From Suillus spraguei (Eukaryota; Basidiomycota; Agaricomycetes; Boletales; Suillaceae): a stretch of DNA of 64,000 nucleotides. The stretch lies in assembly GCA_016800925.1 (NCBI GenBank), contig JABCPU010000045.1, positions 124,001 to 188,000 of the forward strand. The letters run 5' to 3'. Below, piece after piece: positions 21,873-34,698 of this stretch; position 1 is the stretch's first letter, and each line of letters opens with the position of its first letter. The notes under the pieces are model-generated. The model did not search any database and had not been told where the DNA came from. It saw only the letters and a program-made list of their open reading frames with translations. The translations under genes were made by a program, and so were the position numbers.

Positions 21873-24150
21873 ATGAAAACGTCACTGGCCGCTAGTGCTG
21901 TTGCATTCGCCCTCCGAGTCGTAGCTGGTACTGGTGCACACTGGGATTCTCGACCATACCAACTAACCTTACGACGGGAAACAAGTACTGGCTCATGTGA
22001 CATCGTGTCTTTCGGTGGGACACAGTTGCACAAGAGTCTTTTGCCAGCGACATCAGGCCAGATTATCAGGCAGCACAATGTTATACCATCTGCCGGATCA
22101 CTTCGCAACGAAGAAATAATACACTTTCTATCGTACAACACCAACGAATTATGGCTTCGTGCGCAGCTCGAGTGTTCAAATGAGTTATCGTTTGTTGGAC
22201 AAAGTGGACTCAATGGGTTCGAGACGCAAGTGTCATTTGGGGACCAAAAGGTCTTACATGGCACTCTTTTAGATGTCCCCGTCCCGCCGCTAGAAGTTGT
22301 CAGTCTTTTGCAATCTGGGACGTCAGAAAACCGCATCGACCTTGCTTTCTTCTCCGACGGGTGTGCGTTTTTATCTGTCTCTCTACATGTCACATCCTCA
22401 GTCGTTACCTAATGTACAGATACAATGCGTGAAAGAGACAAGTTTCTTGATGATGCAATGCGTCTGGTCAGCGACTTGTCAACAAATCAGACGTTTGCTA
22501 CTGTCAGGCCTCTGTTGAACTTCTGGGCCGTGTTCTCACCTAGTGAAGAAGTCAGTTCTATCCCAAATTGTCTATCGAGTTCTAGGCTAATCCATCCATC
22601 CTCTAGAGCGGCGTGGGTGTCAATGGGAAAGCTAAGAGGTGCTTATCATATCCATGATCATTTACAATCGTAAACAATGCGACCTAGGACTCCCTTTGGG
22701 TTATACCGCGATGGTACGGAATTGAGGGGCCTATACGCAAATAACTCCGATGTCGCTTTAATGGCCTGTACGTCTCTCGGAAATAAATGCAACTATGCGA
22801 TTCTCCTTGGTACGTGTTTTGGGTCAGGGATACATCCTTGAGCTACTTCTCTCAGGCTTACTTTCCTTACGAAAGGCAATGATCCATTATATGGTGGTGA
22901 GATATTCAGTACTTACCTTGAAATACTGCATCACACTAACCACTCTCCTATGCCCAGGACTTGGCGGAGAGTATACGTATGTTTGCGATTCCGCATCAGC
23001 TCGTTGTCTTCAATATACTAACAAAAGGTCTAAAGGACAATCACCGCCTCCCTGGCAAACGGGGCGTTGGTCCTTCGACACGAGATTGGTCACTCCATCA
23101 TCGACGTAGGCGAAGAATATGACGGAGGATATGCTTATTTCGGTGTTAATGCTGTTCACAATCTCTCGGACGTGACATGGACACACTGGCTCGAGCACCA
23201 AGAAGACGATACAACCATGTCCCGCGCAGAACGGTCCGTGATGCCGATGCAGGCGTATCCGTGGACACTGCTGAATATAACTCAGCCATGGACGACTTCT
23301 TTCTTGTCATCAGGAAACTACGCACGTCATCTGATCAAGTTCTCGCTGTCTGGCCTCCCAGATCGAGATGACTTGGTTATCCTATTCGATAAAGTTGATT
23401 TACGCTGGACGCCAAGAAAAGATATCGGTATCGATAGATGGCACTATGATGTTTATGAGGATACGTCACTGAGCGCTGGCGTACATGAAATCTCGTTTGT
23501 TCTGAAGAACGGTGCTCTTGAAGGAAGCGCGCAATTGTGCAGTGTAGAGGTACTAGAATACGGGACAGAAGCTGAGTATGTTGTGATCACACCGATCCAT
23601 TAATCCAGGAAAACTAATGACAAGGACAGATTTAATGCGACAATCGGTCACTATAGCATGTTCCCGACGTGAGTGGGCGGTTTTCATGACAAGGAATTTA
23701 AGCCATTGACTGCTGTGAAGATTCAGCATGGATAATGACACGTCTTATCGTCCGACGAACGACGATTGTCTCATGCGTAGTGTCACCAAGTCCAATTTCT
23801 GTAAAGTGTGCTTGGAGGGCCTTTGGCTATCGCTACTCGAACGTATCGATCTCATCGACAACTTCAGGATAATGTGTGGGCATGATCGCCACAGAACATT
23901 CGAGATCGATCTGGTTCCGCTTGCTGGGTTTAGAGAACACCCTATTTCCAGCGAAGAAAGCTACAGTATCACTTGGTCGAAGAACGGGAAAATTCTTCCA
24001 CAGTTTGCGAATACGACGTATGTAGACGTGGGTGATGAAGTTGGGACATACCATGTAGATGTTCAGTTCTCGACAGAGGAAGTGCGTGTAGATATGGATA
24101 GACTACTTAGAGCCAGCAGGTCGTTCACTGTTACTCAGACTTGCCCTTGA
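21873..24150 (+). CDS. Secreted M64-family zinc metallopeptidase
   Basis: Peptidase M64 (IgA-peptidase type). The N-terminus MKTSLAASAVAFALRVVAGT is a signal peptide. The zinc motif is RHEIGHSIIDVGEEYDGG: HExxH plus the downstream Glu/Asp typical of M64. The order is an N-terminal beta domain, SDG|YTMRERDKFLDDAMRLVS, TPFGLYRDGTELRG, CTSLGNKCNYAILLG|NDPLYGG, the catalytic exon from 23067, and C-terminal exons FNATIGHYSMFPT and NDDCLMRSVTKSNFCKVCLE. I traced eight or nine introns, and each junction tested keeps frame, including a GGGT|GTGCGT donor after SDG. About 630 residues, intact. Likely secreted for saprotrophic or host-associated protein breakdown. It shares a 178-base divergent promoter region with PLP2. 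Confidence 0.88.
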
Positions 24151-24720
24151 GTATTACATGGTAAATTATTATGCCAGTGTCGACAGGATGTACGTAAGTG
24201 AATAAACTATGTGCCACTTGACCCACCTTGAGCTTGAAACTGTCTTAGTCCAGGCTGCAGCGGCTACTTTTTGATTCTCCATCTAAGCAATATCGTACTA
24301 CTAATGTTTCTTACTTGGGGACTTGCAACTTGCGATGCAGAAAAATATCACTAATGATGTATACGTAAGTCAGCCCGGAGTACTAGAGCACTAGAATAGT
24401 TTGAGTGAATATCGGCCATGGATCCATAATAATACACAAGGTAAACGAGCGGCATAAGAAAAGCGACGGATGTATTCTGTGACAGGGCGATGGTATGGGT
24501 GGAGGATGATACGAAACAGAAAGTGAACGAGAGGTATGACACTCGTTTGCCTTGAGTGGTAAGGTATGCGGAAAAAGGAGGAACGCCCAATATGCAAAGA
24601 AATCTGAATGACTTGGCTAATAGAGGAAACATATGTGTAAATATGGATGATAAGGTGAAAGTGAAAAGTGAAAACATGGGACAACGAAGAGAACGAGCAG
24701 ATGCTTCGAAATCGTCGCAA
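24151..24720. other. Intergenic, no supported gene
   Basis: Convergent 3' flanks of the M64 peptidase (+) and the CaaX protein (-). Short frames only, and no repeat seen. Confidence 0.5.
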
Positions 24721-26976
24721 TCACATAACAACACACTTGCAGCATCCAGCACCCGTGTCTTCATCGTCGTGAGGTACTTGTTGTGGTAGCTCGACATCAG
24801 TGGATGGTCGCGTAACGTTGATGGTCGGAATGTCTGTATGTTGGTAGTGCGAGAACGGTGCTGGAGAATCAGGAGGACGAGGGATTGTTTTCCGGCGGGC
24901 TGGACGGATAGGTCGCTCTAGTTCTTCGGTGAGGGGCGGTACTGTTGGAGGTGGGCTTTCAGGTATCGGTACTGGTGTCTCCTGAATCTCACTTGGTAGC
25001 TTGCCGAATTCATCCATTGGTATCTCCTCTCCCCGAGGGGCACGATACTTGGAGTAATCGTAACCAAAAGTGCCAGGCGCCTGATGGCAGACATCAGCAA
25101 TTGCAATTGGTCGAATACAAGAATTGGAAATGCACTTACTGGAGCAACAGGATTAGGAGGTTTGGGACGAGGGCTGCCGTCTGCTTGTTCGTACTGACCA
25201 TCCAGACCTTTCTTGCGCGCCACAACCGGCAACACCACCTGAAAAGTGATCAGCGAAACGATTAATATGACTATTCTTATATTATCACCTCATCCCAGGT
25301 GCCCGACTTCTGAATTGGTTGGGTCCACGTGGGTATGGCGTCAACCATACCATCCCCTTCCGGAGTTGGATATGAAGCGATCGAACCGCGATTGTCATCC
25401 TTCCGTCGTCCAGTGGAAGGTGGCGTCTTCGCTTTTGGCTTGGACTTCTTCGGTGTTGAAGGTGACAACGGTCTCTTCGTGCGACGTTTGTTGCTGGGTG
25501 GATGATCCGGCGATTGGCTCTGTGATCGTGAAAATGACCGCGGGCGGGAACTTGTGATGGAATCAGGAGATGGAATCAGAGTTTCGGAACTGCGTGTCGT
25601 TTCAATGGATGTGTTGGCTCTCAGCGGTTCCGAGGCTGTACGTGCAACGGGTATCCGAGTGGGTGGTATCTCGGTATTAATAGTGGGATGTGCTTCACTG
25701 CAGGCATTCTCTGTAGAGGATCTGACTAGACCAGGCGTAGACGCACTGAATGGAGGGTGAATGGTGACATCCTCCGTACCGTCATATGCGTCATAATTAT
25801 CCTCCTGGTCAGTGTCAGAATCACCATCGATATCCGTCGGTGGGCTCTCGTCCAGTACCATATCTGCCTCCTTCGCTCCCTGTTCATCCATATACAAACT
25901 CTCTTTTGGCCGTAGTCCAGAAGCACTATCAGCTCTCTTCCGTATACGACTATACTCCAAAGCGGCAGAGAAGTCCCGAGGTGCAAAACGGTGCGTAGTT
26001 GACTTCATGTCATGTCCGAAGTTGGCGATACGCAACATTTCCATGCGTTTACCTACACGCAATTCCCCGACGCCCCCGTTTCTATGTACATCTCCCCTGT
26101 ACCAATGTTCAAATGGACGTTCCTCTGATTCATTGGAAGGCCGCGGAGGTGCCAAGGCAGTGTCGTAGTGAGCCTGTTTGGAGAGAACAGAGGAACTGAT
26201 AGAACTCGCCCCAAATGGAGCAGGTTCATTCATGATATTGGATCTCTGATGCCGAATGGTGGCATTTGCCAAAGTGGGGTCAGTCTCGTCTACAGTCCAG
26301 AGATCAGGAGACGTATCAGGAGCAGGCGTCTGATGGGAAAGGACGTCATTACGACTTTCTGTGCGAGTTGCAACACCTTGGACGTGACTGGAAGTACTTG
26401 TGGTTCTCCCCCGCGCGGCCATCGGTATTCGGGTGGGCTTCACGTCAGAGGTGCGGGGGGAAGTAGGGCGAGAAGGATCTGGGGAGAGTATAGCGTGTCC
26501 GTTCGCGTAGCCGTCAAGTTGAGAAGAAGAATCGTACAAGTATGGTTGAGAAACTGTGCGGGCGCGTGTATATGGAGGATTGTGTGAGGAAGCGCCGTTG
26601 GCAGGGGATGCTTCTGAAGGGCTTCCTGACTGTTGCAAGCTTGGTCTGGGTATAGCACTAAATTTTTTGAGTTCTGGAGAATAAAGTGAATTTGGAGCCA
26701 AATCTCGCAGAGTATGGCCAGAAATTGAAGGAGCGTTCGACTTTGGTGTGTCGTCCGTAGAAGAGAAAGATGCCACCGATAGGCGTTTAGCAAGGATGCG
26801 ACTTTCGTTTTCTAGTCCTGGAAAAAAGGAAGAGAAGGCGGGTCCGTCAGAATCCGACGGGCCTGAGGCTTCTGGAAGAATGTTATAGTATTATACGTAC
26901 GTTTGCGAAGAGTTGGCACTATTGTATCGTCCCATCGTGTCGGGAGAGCTGAATTTGCTGTCGCAGTCAATGCCAT
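24721..26976 (-). CDS. Disordered Ser/Pro-rich protein with C-terminal CaaX box, uncharacterised
   Basis: Four exons, about 690 residues, intact. Exon 1 starts MALTATANSALPTRWDDTIV and ends TLRK; an intron (GTACGTATAA...TTCCAG) leads to RLENESRILAKRLS. A long Ser/Pro/Thr/Arg-rich middle follows with an acidic patch (DGDSDTDQEDNYDAYDG) and basic stretches (SNKRRTKRPLSPSTPKKSKP). The short conserved-looking block GTWDEVVLPVVARKK lies near the C-terminus. Two more exons carry GTFGYDYSKYRAPRGEEIPM and a proline-rich run, ending GAGCCKCVVM. The last four residues CVVM fit a CaaX farnesylation signal, with two extra Cys that could be palmitoylated. I infer a membrane-anchored scaffold. I do not recognise a named family, although the layout feels conserved in basidiomycetes. 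It is divergent from uL5m, 265 bases away. Confidence 0.8.
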
Positions 26977-27241
26977 TAAATGAACAATGAAAAGGAATAA
27001 AGAAGAGAAATAAAGTCGACCGTCGACGTCGTCAGCAACGTTGAGGCCTGCAATCTAATGTGAATGAATAGCAAGGCTGACTGTTAACCCGAGGAAGAAG
27101 TACGATAATAATAATAATAATCTACAAATAAATATTTCCATACTTGTTTACCGCTTGCTTCCTCACTTCGACTCTCGCGTCCCTCAGTTCGTTTTCCGGT
27201 TTTCTAACATCTGATCTTATTTCTCACAAATATGATTTCAG
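26977..27241. promoter_or_regulatory. Divergent promoter region with ATA repeat
   Basis: A 265-base gap between the divergent CaaX-protein and uL5m start codons. It contains a short run of ATA/AAT units (about 27104-27121) and a pyrimidine-rich stretch just before the uL5m start, a common basidiomycete promoter feature. Confidence 0.5.
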
Positions 27242-28135
27242 ATGAGTACAGCAGCAGTTCGTGTCTCTCACAGCGCGCAGGCAGTCCGTCCTTTCAGGAA
27301 GCCTCCAAAAGTTCGCAAATTCCTCAAGCGTGACGAGAATGGTCTTCCAGTGCCGCACGTCAGGAATCTCATTGTCCGCGACATTCACCCATGTCGTCTC
27401 ATGGACCACTACCACACGACTCTCCAAGACAACTTGATGTACATGACTTACAATCATGAGTCTGGCACACCACCATCACCGCGCCAAATCCGTCTCACTT
27501 ACGACCCTAACGACCCATACACCAAAAATCGTTATAACCCTCCTGTCGGCGGCTCTCAGGCAGGCAAAAAGCCGGCACCTCCAACTACTTCAGAGAATGT
27601 TGTCCGTTTGGAAAAAATAGTCATTCATTCCATGGTCAAGGAAGCAATCACCAACCGGAGTAATTTACTTGGTCTCATCGCCGCGTTCCGTGCAATGTCA
27701 GGAGAAACCGAGGGTGGTGGTGGTCGTCCTTCGAGCGATGGAGTGCAGATCGTGAAGGGAAAAAAGAACGTCGGTGGATGGATGCGCCCTGGTCTTCCGG
27801 TTGGTGCGAAGGTCGAGTTGAAGGGACCGAAGATGTACGACTTCTTGAGTACCCTGGTGGAATTTGTGCTTCCAAGGATTCGAGAATTCCCAGGCATAGT
27901 CATGCCTCCTGCATCATCAACAATGAAATCTCCGAGTGGCGTAGCTGGTGTTGTTTCATTTGGCTTGCCGCCAGAGGCCATGGGTTACTTCCCTCAAATT
28001 GAGGTCAACTTGGACTCATACCCCAAGTCTTATGGTATGCACATACATTTTGTTACTAATGCAGTGGGCATCGGTGCACAAAATCGTGCAAGGGCACTGG
28101 TTTCCGGTTTCCAGATCCCCTTTGCCCGAAAGTAG
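27242..28135 (+). CDS. MRPL7: Mitochondrial large-subunit ribosomal protein uL5m
   Basis: Structural protein of the mitochondrial 54S subunit. Single-exon frame of 297 residues. After a basic, presequence-like N-terminus (SHSAQAVRPFRKPPKVRKFL) come the uL5 core segments RLEKIVIHSMVKEAITNRSN (the KI-x-IH strand of uL5), GAKVELKGPKMYDFLSTLVE, FVLPRIREFPGI and the C-terminal HIHFVTNAVGIGAQNRARAL. An insertion between strands (GETEGGGGRPSSDG) is fungal-type. Its start is the first ATG after a pyrimidine-rich leader. Convergent with the septation kinase, 232 bases away. No lesions. Confidence 0.87.
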   Translation: MSTAAVRVSHSAQAVRPFRKPPKVRKFLKRDENGLPVPHVRNLIVRDIHPCRLMDHYHTTLQDNLMYMTYNHESGTPPSPRQIRLTYDPNDPYTKNRYNPPVGGSQAGKKPAPPTTSENVVRLEKIVIHSMVKEAITNRSNLLGLIAAFRAMSGETEGGGGRPSSDGVQIVKGKKNVGGWMRPGLPVGAKVELKGPKMYDFLSTLVEFVLPRIREFPGIVMPPASSTMKSPSGVAGVVSFGLPPEAMGYFPQIEVNLDSYPKSYGMHIHFVTNAVGIGAQNRARALVSGFQIPFARK

Positions 28136-28367
28136 ATTACTTGTACGTCCGTTACCTCATTCTATCGACCCTTAATTTGCTCATAATTCATCTAGATTGC
28201 ATCGTTAATCAAGTTATTTGTTCTCTGCATGCCATCATTAGTGACGGATATATGTTATGGTATGTGGAAATGAAAGTACTGTCTGTGATGACCATGCAAA
28301 AGCTAAGGGTAAAGACTGGACAATAAATTAAATAAAAAGCACACTGCCTGACCAGACAATAAATAGT

Positions 28368-31300
28368 TCATCTTTGTCCCCCATGAGATTGCCAAGTAAT
28401 ATCACCAAGTCTATGCCTGGACGATGAGTGCGCCCTCTCTATCCCCATCCTCGATGTCGAAGGGGGACCCACGCTAAGACCCAGCATGGACGAGTTTGGT
28501 CCTGTCATCGCAGACGTTTCCGATGCTGTCCGCCTGGTTTTCTTGGGTGCTATCACACTGCTTTTTGGAGTATCATACCCCTTGAGCAGCGACCTGTTGC
28601 CCGCCGGTTTAAGTGCGGGGGCTAGTGCCGGTAGAATCTCTCTCGCCAGCTCGCGCACCAGGACAGCACCATCATCCTTGCTAAGTTTCATGACCATTTC
28701 GTGCAATCCGTAGCGCTCCACCAGCATCGCACGATTCGGGTGCACATCGCAAACGGTCCGAAGGATACGCAAGAGGTTGAGACGGACGACCGCGCGGCTG
28801 TGGTTGAGCCTGTCAATGATACGCTTGAAGAATTGAGATTTGGCAAGGCCGATGGTGAGCGGGGTGGAAATACGACAGATTTTGAGAAGGGGGTCAAGGA
28901 GGTTTTCAAAAGAGTTGGCTTTCGCGGATACGAAGCACCTGAGCAACGCCTCGAGGGACTCAGAACTAAGTAGTTCGTCTTCGATCTTGGCCGTTTCATC
29001 TTGCAACCTGAGTTCACGTTAGTCGTAGTGTAGAACACAATTCAAAATTCTCGTTACCATGACAGAATCGCCTCCAAGGCGCTGACCTGGAAGTATGGGT
29101 CCTCTAGAAGCTTCAAGTAAAGCGCGAGACCATTATGCTGCCAAAGGAGGTATCTGCAACTTTTACCCGCACTAGCCAAGTCGCACAGAATGGGCAACGC
29201 GAACTGTTTGAGAGGTGAGCTGGTCTCTATGACTCGCTTCAAGCACGGAATAATGCCAGCTTGAGCCGCCTCCTCTTGTCGTGACTTGTTCAGCCGGCAG
29301 AGGTTGTAACAAGTTTGGAAAATGTGATTTGACACTTCCTGAAGTACCATTTGATCTGAGCAACGTCCAAGTCATGACCTCATATGGCTTACCGTGCTGT
29401 GAGGACCGGTCTTCTCTTCGTCCAGTAGCTTGATGAGTATCTCAATGGCGTTAGCGTTTTGAAGCACCTCGAGCAAATTAGCATTCATGGACAAATGCTT
29501 CACAGCTTTCAACATCTGAACTAGGCATTCCATCTCCAGAAGCTCGCACGCGCGTAATAGGCCTGCCATCATAATTGCGGTCAGGCGCATCAAATCTGGC
29601 GATTGACACGAAAATCTCACGTCTGATAATCTTTCGTGTGCCCATGGCGTTACGTACGTGGATATCACTTTGTGTCACTTGCGAGAACACGAGAAGGATC
29701 TGTATAATCTTATGCTTCATCTCGACTGCATTAGGACTGGAATTGCCCATGACGTTGAGCAAAGCGGAGGAAAGAGGATCGAGTAGACCTTCGCGGATAA
29801 ACATACGACAGAAGTCATTCTTAGTCGTTGGAGTTGGCAATTCGAACACGCTTCCTATGCCGTTGAGAGCATCGACAACGAGCTCAGTCTGGTCAGTGTA
29901 GTCCTCGTCCAATAGATCAACAAGAACTTTCAGGCCACGACATCTGATAGTGGATGTGAACAAGTGGATAAAGAGAAGTCAGGCAAGTACACACGAGATG
30001 AACATCTGTAATGTCAATACAGATGTGTGGCAGAGCAGCCTGATGAAATTGGACGCCTCCACGCGGCACTCAGAAGGATATTTCTTTGAAGTAAAACCTG
30101 CAGTGTGTCAACCCTTCATTATCGACCTTTCTGGGGCTACGACACATACCCATCATGACCGGAATCCCACCGATGAGGCAGAAACTTTCTAAAAACCCAA
30201 GATCGCTCGTGACCAACTAGCAAGCGACGCTAAGTCCACGAATGCAAATTAAATCGCGGACTTACCAGGTTAATGATGTGAAGAAGCTTCATGAGGACGT
30301 CCCTGGAGCACTTGCCTTCCAGTACCTCCAAAATCGCTAGCATACCATGTGAAGACACCAGTTGCACGAGCATATCTGGATTTTCTGTCATGATATTGAT
30401 CTAAAATCGAGGCGATTTAGACTATGAAACCATTGAGTTTAATTGAACTGACCAGTTGATCGCACGCATCACGTAGTTGAAAGTCCGGCGCCGAGGGTGT
30501 CAACTCATCAATAAGTTGGTTCACCATGTTGCATAACCGAGCATTCTTGTCACGCTGGAGGTTAGTCTCAAGGTCATCTTCAGCAAATCCCTCGTCAATC
30601 TGAAGATCTTGGTCAGCCAATATCATAGATGACACATAAAAACTTGCCTCTGCGAAAGGATCGTCTTCGTCCGAATCGTCTCCGAGCTACAGTGAAATCA
30701 ATCACCACAGATGTGTGAAATAAAACATAGGCCTTACCCATGACTTGTTCGACAACCTTGTGTTGAGTTGCAATGTTTGCATCGGCTGTTCGAGATCTGC
30801 GAAGCTAAAGTTCGAAATTATTCATACATTGGCCTAAGACTACTTACTAGTACCGCCAGGTTTTCCAAAGATATCATCGTAATCCTCATCGTCGACCTCA
30901 GCATACTTGCCAAATTCAGCATGGCTAGCTGCACGTTTCGCCTCTGCGCGACCAAAAGAGCCGGAAGTACTTGAGCCAGATCCAACAAAAGAAGATGATC
31001 GAGAATGTGATCGTATCGAACCTGTAGGTGGTGGACCCATGCCAGAAATAGGACTGAGAGACGGACGGGATGCCTTCCGCGACAGACTAGGAAGAGGTGG
31101 AGACATAGGACCAGGAGAACCAGAAAGGAGTCCGAGAACTTTGATATCGTCAGGATGAAAGAGTCCCCTGCGCACCGAATTCTTCATCTTCAAAATTGAA
31201 TTGGGAGAGTTCTCAGTCAGCAATAAGGAAAAAAGGGATGCACTAACCTTGAAATCTGCTACTTTCTCTTGAAGCAGGAGCTCATCCTCCTCGGAGGCGA

Positions 31301-33236
31301 TGTCCGAATAGTCTTCGACAATGGGTACAATATCGGCAGACGGTGCCCTTGCGAGCGGTATTGTCCCGGGGCCAGCTGGGCTACGATTGGGTCTAATGGT
31401 CTGCGCATTATCATCACCCTCTGGTTTTTCATCTTCCATGGACATCTTCTCTAAGGCGGAGGCTACATAGCAACATAAAGTAAATAAGATCACGACTCTC
31501 ATTTAATCTTACGCATACCTTGTAACTTGGTAAATGAGGGTCCATCCTCAAAGTCGTCATCCCAGTTGTCTGTCTGTTCTTCTGGAGGCTGAAGGACAAA
31601 AGCTAGCGGCTCCCGAATCTTCTCCACTAGAGCGACGGGTGCAGAAGGCTTTCCCGGAGCAATATTGGGTCCTTTGAGAACGGAGTTCCCAGAGGTCGAA
31701 GCCTGAAGACTAAGGACTGAATGCTGAAGGAGCGACACTGCAGGCTTATCTCGACCACCACGAGTAGGGGACGGTGGTTGACCTTCGGAGACAGAATTAC
31801 GACCATTCTTTTTTGTAGGTCGTGTAGGGGCTAAGGGGGCGTGAGCGGAACGTTAATCAAAACAATGATAAATTACATTTGAGGGCTTCATTCCATTCCT
31901 GTACCTTGAGGACAGCCTCATCGTAGTTATAGTTGCTTGTGGGTCTTTTTCCATCCGGAAATGATGGTAGTCCGCCTTCTGGAGACCCCGATCCCTTTCC
32001 CGCAGCTAAGTTCATCTGCTTCTTCGCAGATATCATCCAAGGATGACGGAGTAATTTCTTGGCCGAGATTCGGAGGTTACAATCTTTCTGAAAGCAGTGA
32101 AGCAGAAAATCTTTGACAATTGGAGATGCACCATCGGGAATAGGAGGGCAGTCATCCTGAACGATGCGAAAGAGCGCGGGCATGGGGTCGAGGAAGTGAT
32201 ATGGAGGCTTGCCTTCCAGAAGTTCGATAACTACACAACCAACGCTCCTGAATGATATATCAGCATTTGTGTTGATTCACAAGCAGCTAAATTATACTTG
32301 CCAGATGTCTGACGCAGTAGTTGCGCCAGATTGCTCGATGACCTCAGGTGCCACTAGCATAGAAAGTCGTTGAGTTATGGCGAGGAATGTACCATGATAA
32401 CTCACTCCAATAAGGACTGCCGACAACGGCATCATCATGAATGGCGCCAGTTGTGGTAGAGCTAGCGACTCCAAAGTCAGCAAGCTTCACACAGCCATCC
32501 TTGTTAGTCAGAATGTTCGCGCCCTTAATATCGCGATGAATGACACCTTGGTCGTGTAGGTATACGAGCCCCGCAAGGACTTGACAGATGTAGACCGCTA
32601 CCAGGTTCTCTGGAAATTTACCGAACCGTTTGCAGATATTATGCAATGATCCATTTTCACAAAATCTGGCACGGCATGTATGCTCAGTTACTTGCCTCGG
32701 TTGAGGTTGGACGAGGACTAACTCAAGAATAATGTATAAGTACTCCCTAGTCTTGACAAAGCCCTTGTACTTGACGATATTAGGGTGCTAAGGAAGAGTA
32801 AATGATTAGATTATAAGTTTTGAGAGCCACATACGTTCAAATTCTTGAGTAAGTCGATTTCAGACTAGAATAAAATCTTGAACAATGCGCCCGAAGCCCT
32901 TGAATAATAGAACCCCGGACCCACCATTATCTGTCCGAGCTCTCCCTTTGGTATGTTGCTGAGTTGTATCTCCTTCACGGCCACGGTCTCACCAGTGGCC
33001 CAGTTAAGTGCCCCTGCATGCATCAACGCTTGTACAAATTTTATTTCCGCAGAAATCTTCATTGCTCACGGTAAACTTGACCAAACGCGCCCTTCCCAAG
33101 AGAATCCCCGAGTTGCTGTAAACAAATTCAGTACAGTACCACGATGTGTCCGATGCAAACAAACATAGTCATTGAGAAGCTTCGACGTGTTCGCGCGCTT
33201 TCCGGGACTGGTTGAAGTCGACGAAGGAGTTGCCAT
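28368..33236 (-). CDS. cdc7: Cdc7/SepH-type septation initiation network kinase
   Basis: STE-family protein kinase of the septation initiation network, upstream of Sid1/Sid2 in fission yeast and called SepH in Aspergillus. N-terminus [20 protein letters not shown], then the P-loop [25 protein letters not shown] lysine, [10 protein letters not shown] catalytic loop, DFGVA magnesium motif, [20 protein letters not shown] and the end of the kinase domain [14 protein letters not shown] long linker ([13 protein letters not shown]; Ser/Pro/Gly-rich; [11 protein letters not shown]) follows. An armadillo-like alpha-helical C-terminus ([55 protein letters not shown]) matches the family's layout. Many introns (more than fifteen). 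Roughly 1,200-1,300 residues, apparently intact. ATG 33236 chosen: the longer frame upstream has no ATG. Confidence 0.9.
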
Positions 33237-34698
33237 AGCCTTGGATGGGATATGGTCGGTATCAAGGCGGGTATAGAAGGATGGCCTGTGGTAGATGGAC
33301 CTGGCGTCCAAGTCCAGAGGACTTTAGAAGGTATTTGCAGCGTTTAAACCAGGAAAACAAAAAGAGAGCTCTCAAATGATTCTCTAAGTTTGAGTGTCGC
33401 GTCCTGCGCTGACGAAGGAGGAATGTGCCAAAGCCACTGAACAGAACTTAGTCCGATTTGGAAGCCTTCGTTCACTTGTCACTGATCAGTGACTGTCACG
33501 TCTGCTCGAGTGACTGGGTCTATGTCATTGACAGGTGTCGTGGAATTAGTACATGCAACATTGTTGTAATGGACTTGATAAAAAATCTATGGGATGTAAA
33601 TCATAATGTCTATAGTATTAGTAACAGAATATGTTGTGCATGAAGGAGATGAGAAGTGGTGATTGATGGATTCTCTGCGAACATGGTGGTTCGCACAGCT
33701 GGGGGATACAATAAAGTTTACTGAACCAGATTGCGCACAGGACTCGACACGCACTGCGGAAGAGATAGAATATGATCTCAATTGGCTGAACACGACAGCT
33801 TCCCCCGAGGGTGTGCATGTGAAATTATTACGTGTGGACATTGCCGCTTGCGGCAAGTGGTAGGGACCAGCGCTCGAAGTTCTTGAGGTTCAGAGTAATC
33901 GTTGGCATCATTGTGACCTGTTGACCGTGAAACTGTTGGTCTATCATAGATAGCTGTGCTCACGGTGAGGCCGCGACGAAATCATCGCAGTCAGATTGGT
34001 GTTTTACTCACAGAAGCTCAGGCTGCAGATAAAAATATGAGCAAACAAGATATACGTACTTCGCGATGTTTTTCACCCCACGGCGAGCTCTGACTATTGT
34101 CAATATCATGATATGTATGATGTAGATGACTCTGTATGCTTGGTTACTGGGAGTGCTTGGTCCGCACATTTGTAGTACATGAATCCGTCTGCAAAGGGAG
34201 TATGGAGAGCATGCTCCGCTTCTTCATTGCGGATCGAAGGAACATCAGTAAACTACTAACTTACTAGTTTCAGTGGCTCTCTCTACTGGCTTTCAGTGTT
34301 TTCTCCTACTCAAATTCATGCCCCCTGTAAGCACGCTGGCTTACCTGAGTTCCCATAATCAGTACATATACCGCCGCTGCTGCTGAAAGCTAAGCTTTCA
34401 GTATTTCACCTTTTGGTGTAACGGTCATGCGGGCGGTGGTCTGACCATGTTACACCCCCCCTTCACACAGGGTATTATTACTTTGTGTACTGTAAATGAC
34501 AGCCTGCTATCGGACAAAGGAGACTTCCAGAATCCCAACTGCATCATTTTATAATTAGCCGCGAAGTGCGAAGATCGGTAGTAGTATAATATCTGGAGTC
34601 TGTTTGAACATCCGAGGTTAAATGAATGTATTATCAACCAGTTGAATAACATACTTTGCATGTCCACGTCGTACAGTAGTTTGTACAACAATTTTTAT
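33237..34698. other. Intergenic, no supported gene
   Basis: Short frames on both strands at 33590-33960 overlap each other and show no motif. A C-rich stretch near 34445 is simple sequence. Probably 5' flank of the kinase and 3' flank of the DUF6533 gene. Confidence 0.45.

Noticed and set aside
23728..24150. Separate gene for the M64 C-terminal frame
   Set aside because: A 61-base intron from GTGAGTGG to GATTCAG joins FPT to MDNDTSYRPTN in frame, so it is the last exon of the peptidase.
33587..33963. Cluster of short frames on both strands
   Set aside because: Mutually overlapping shadows without motif.
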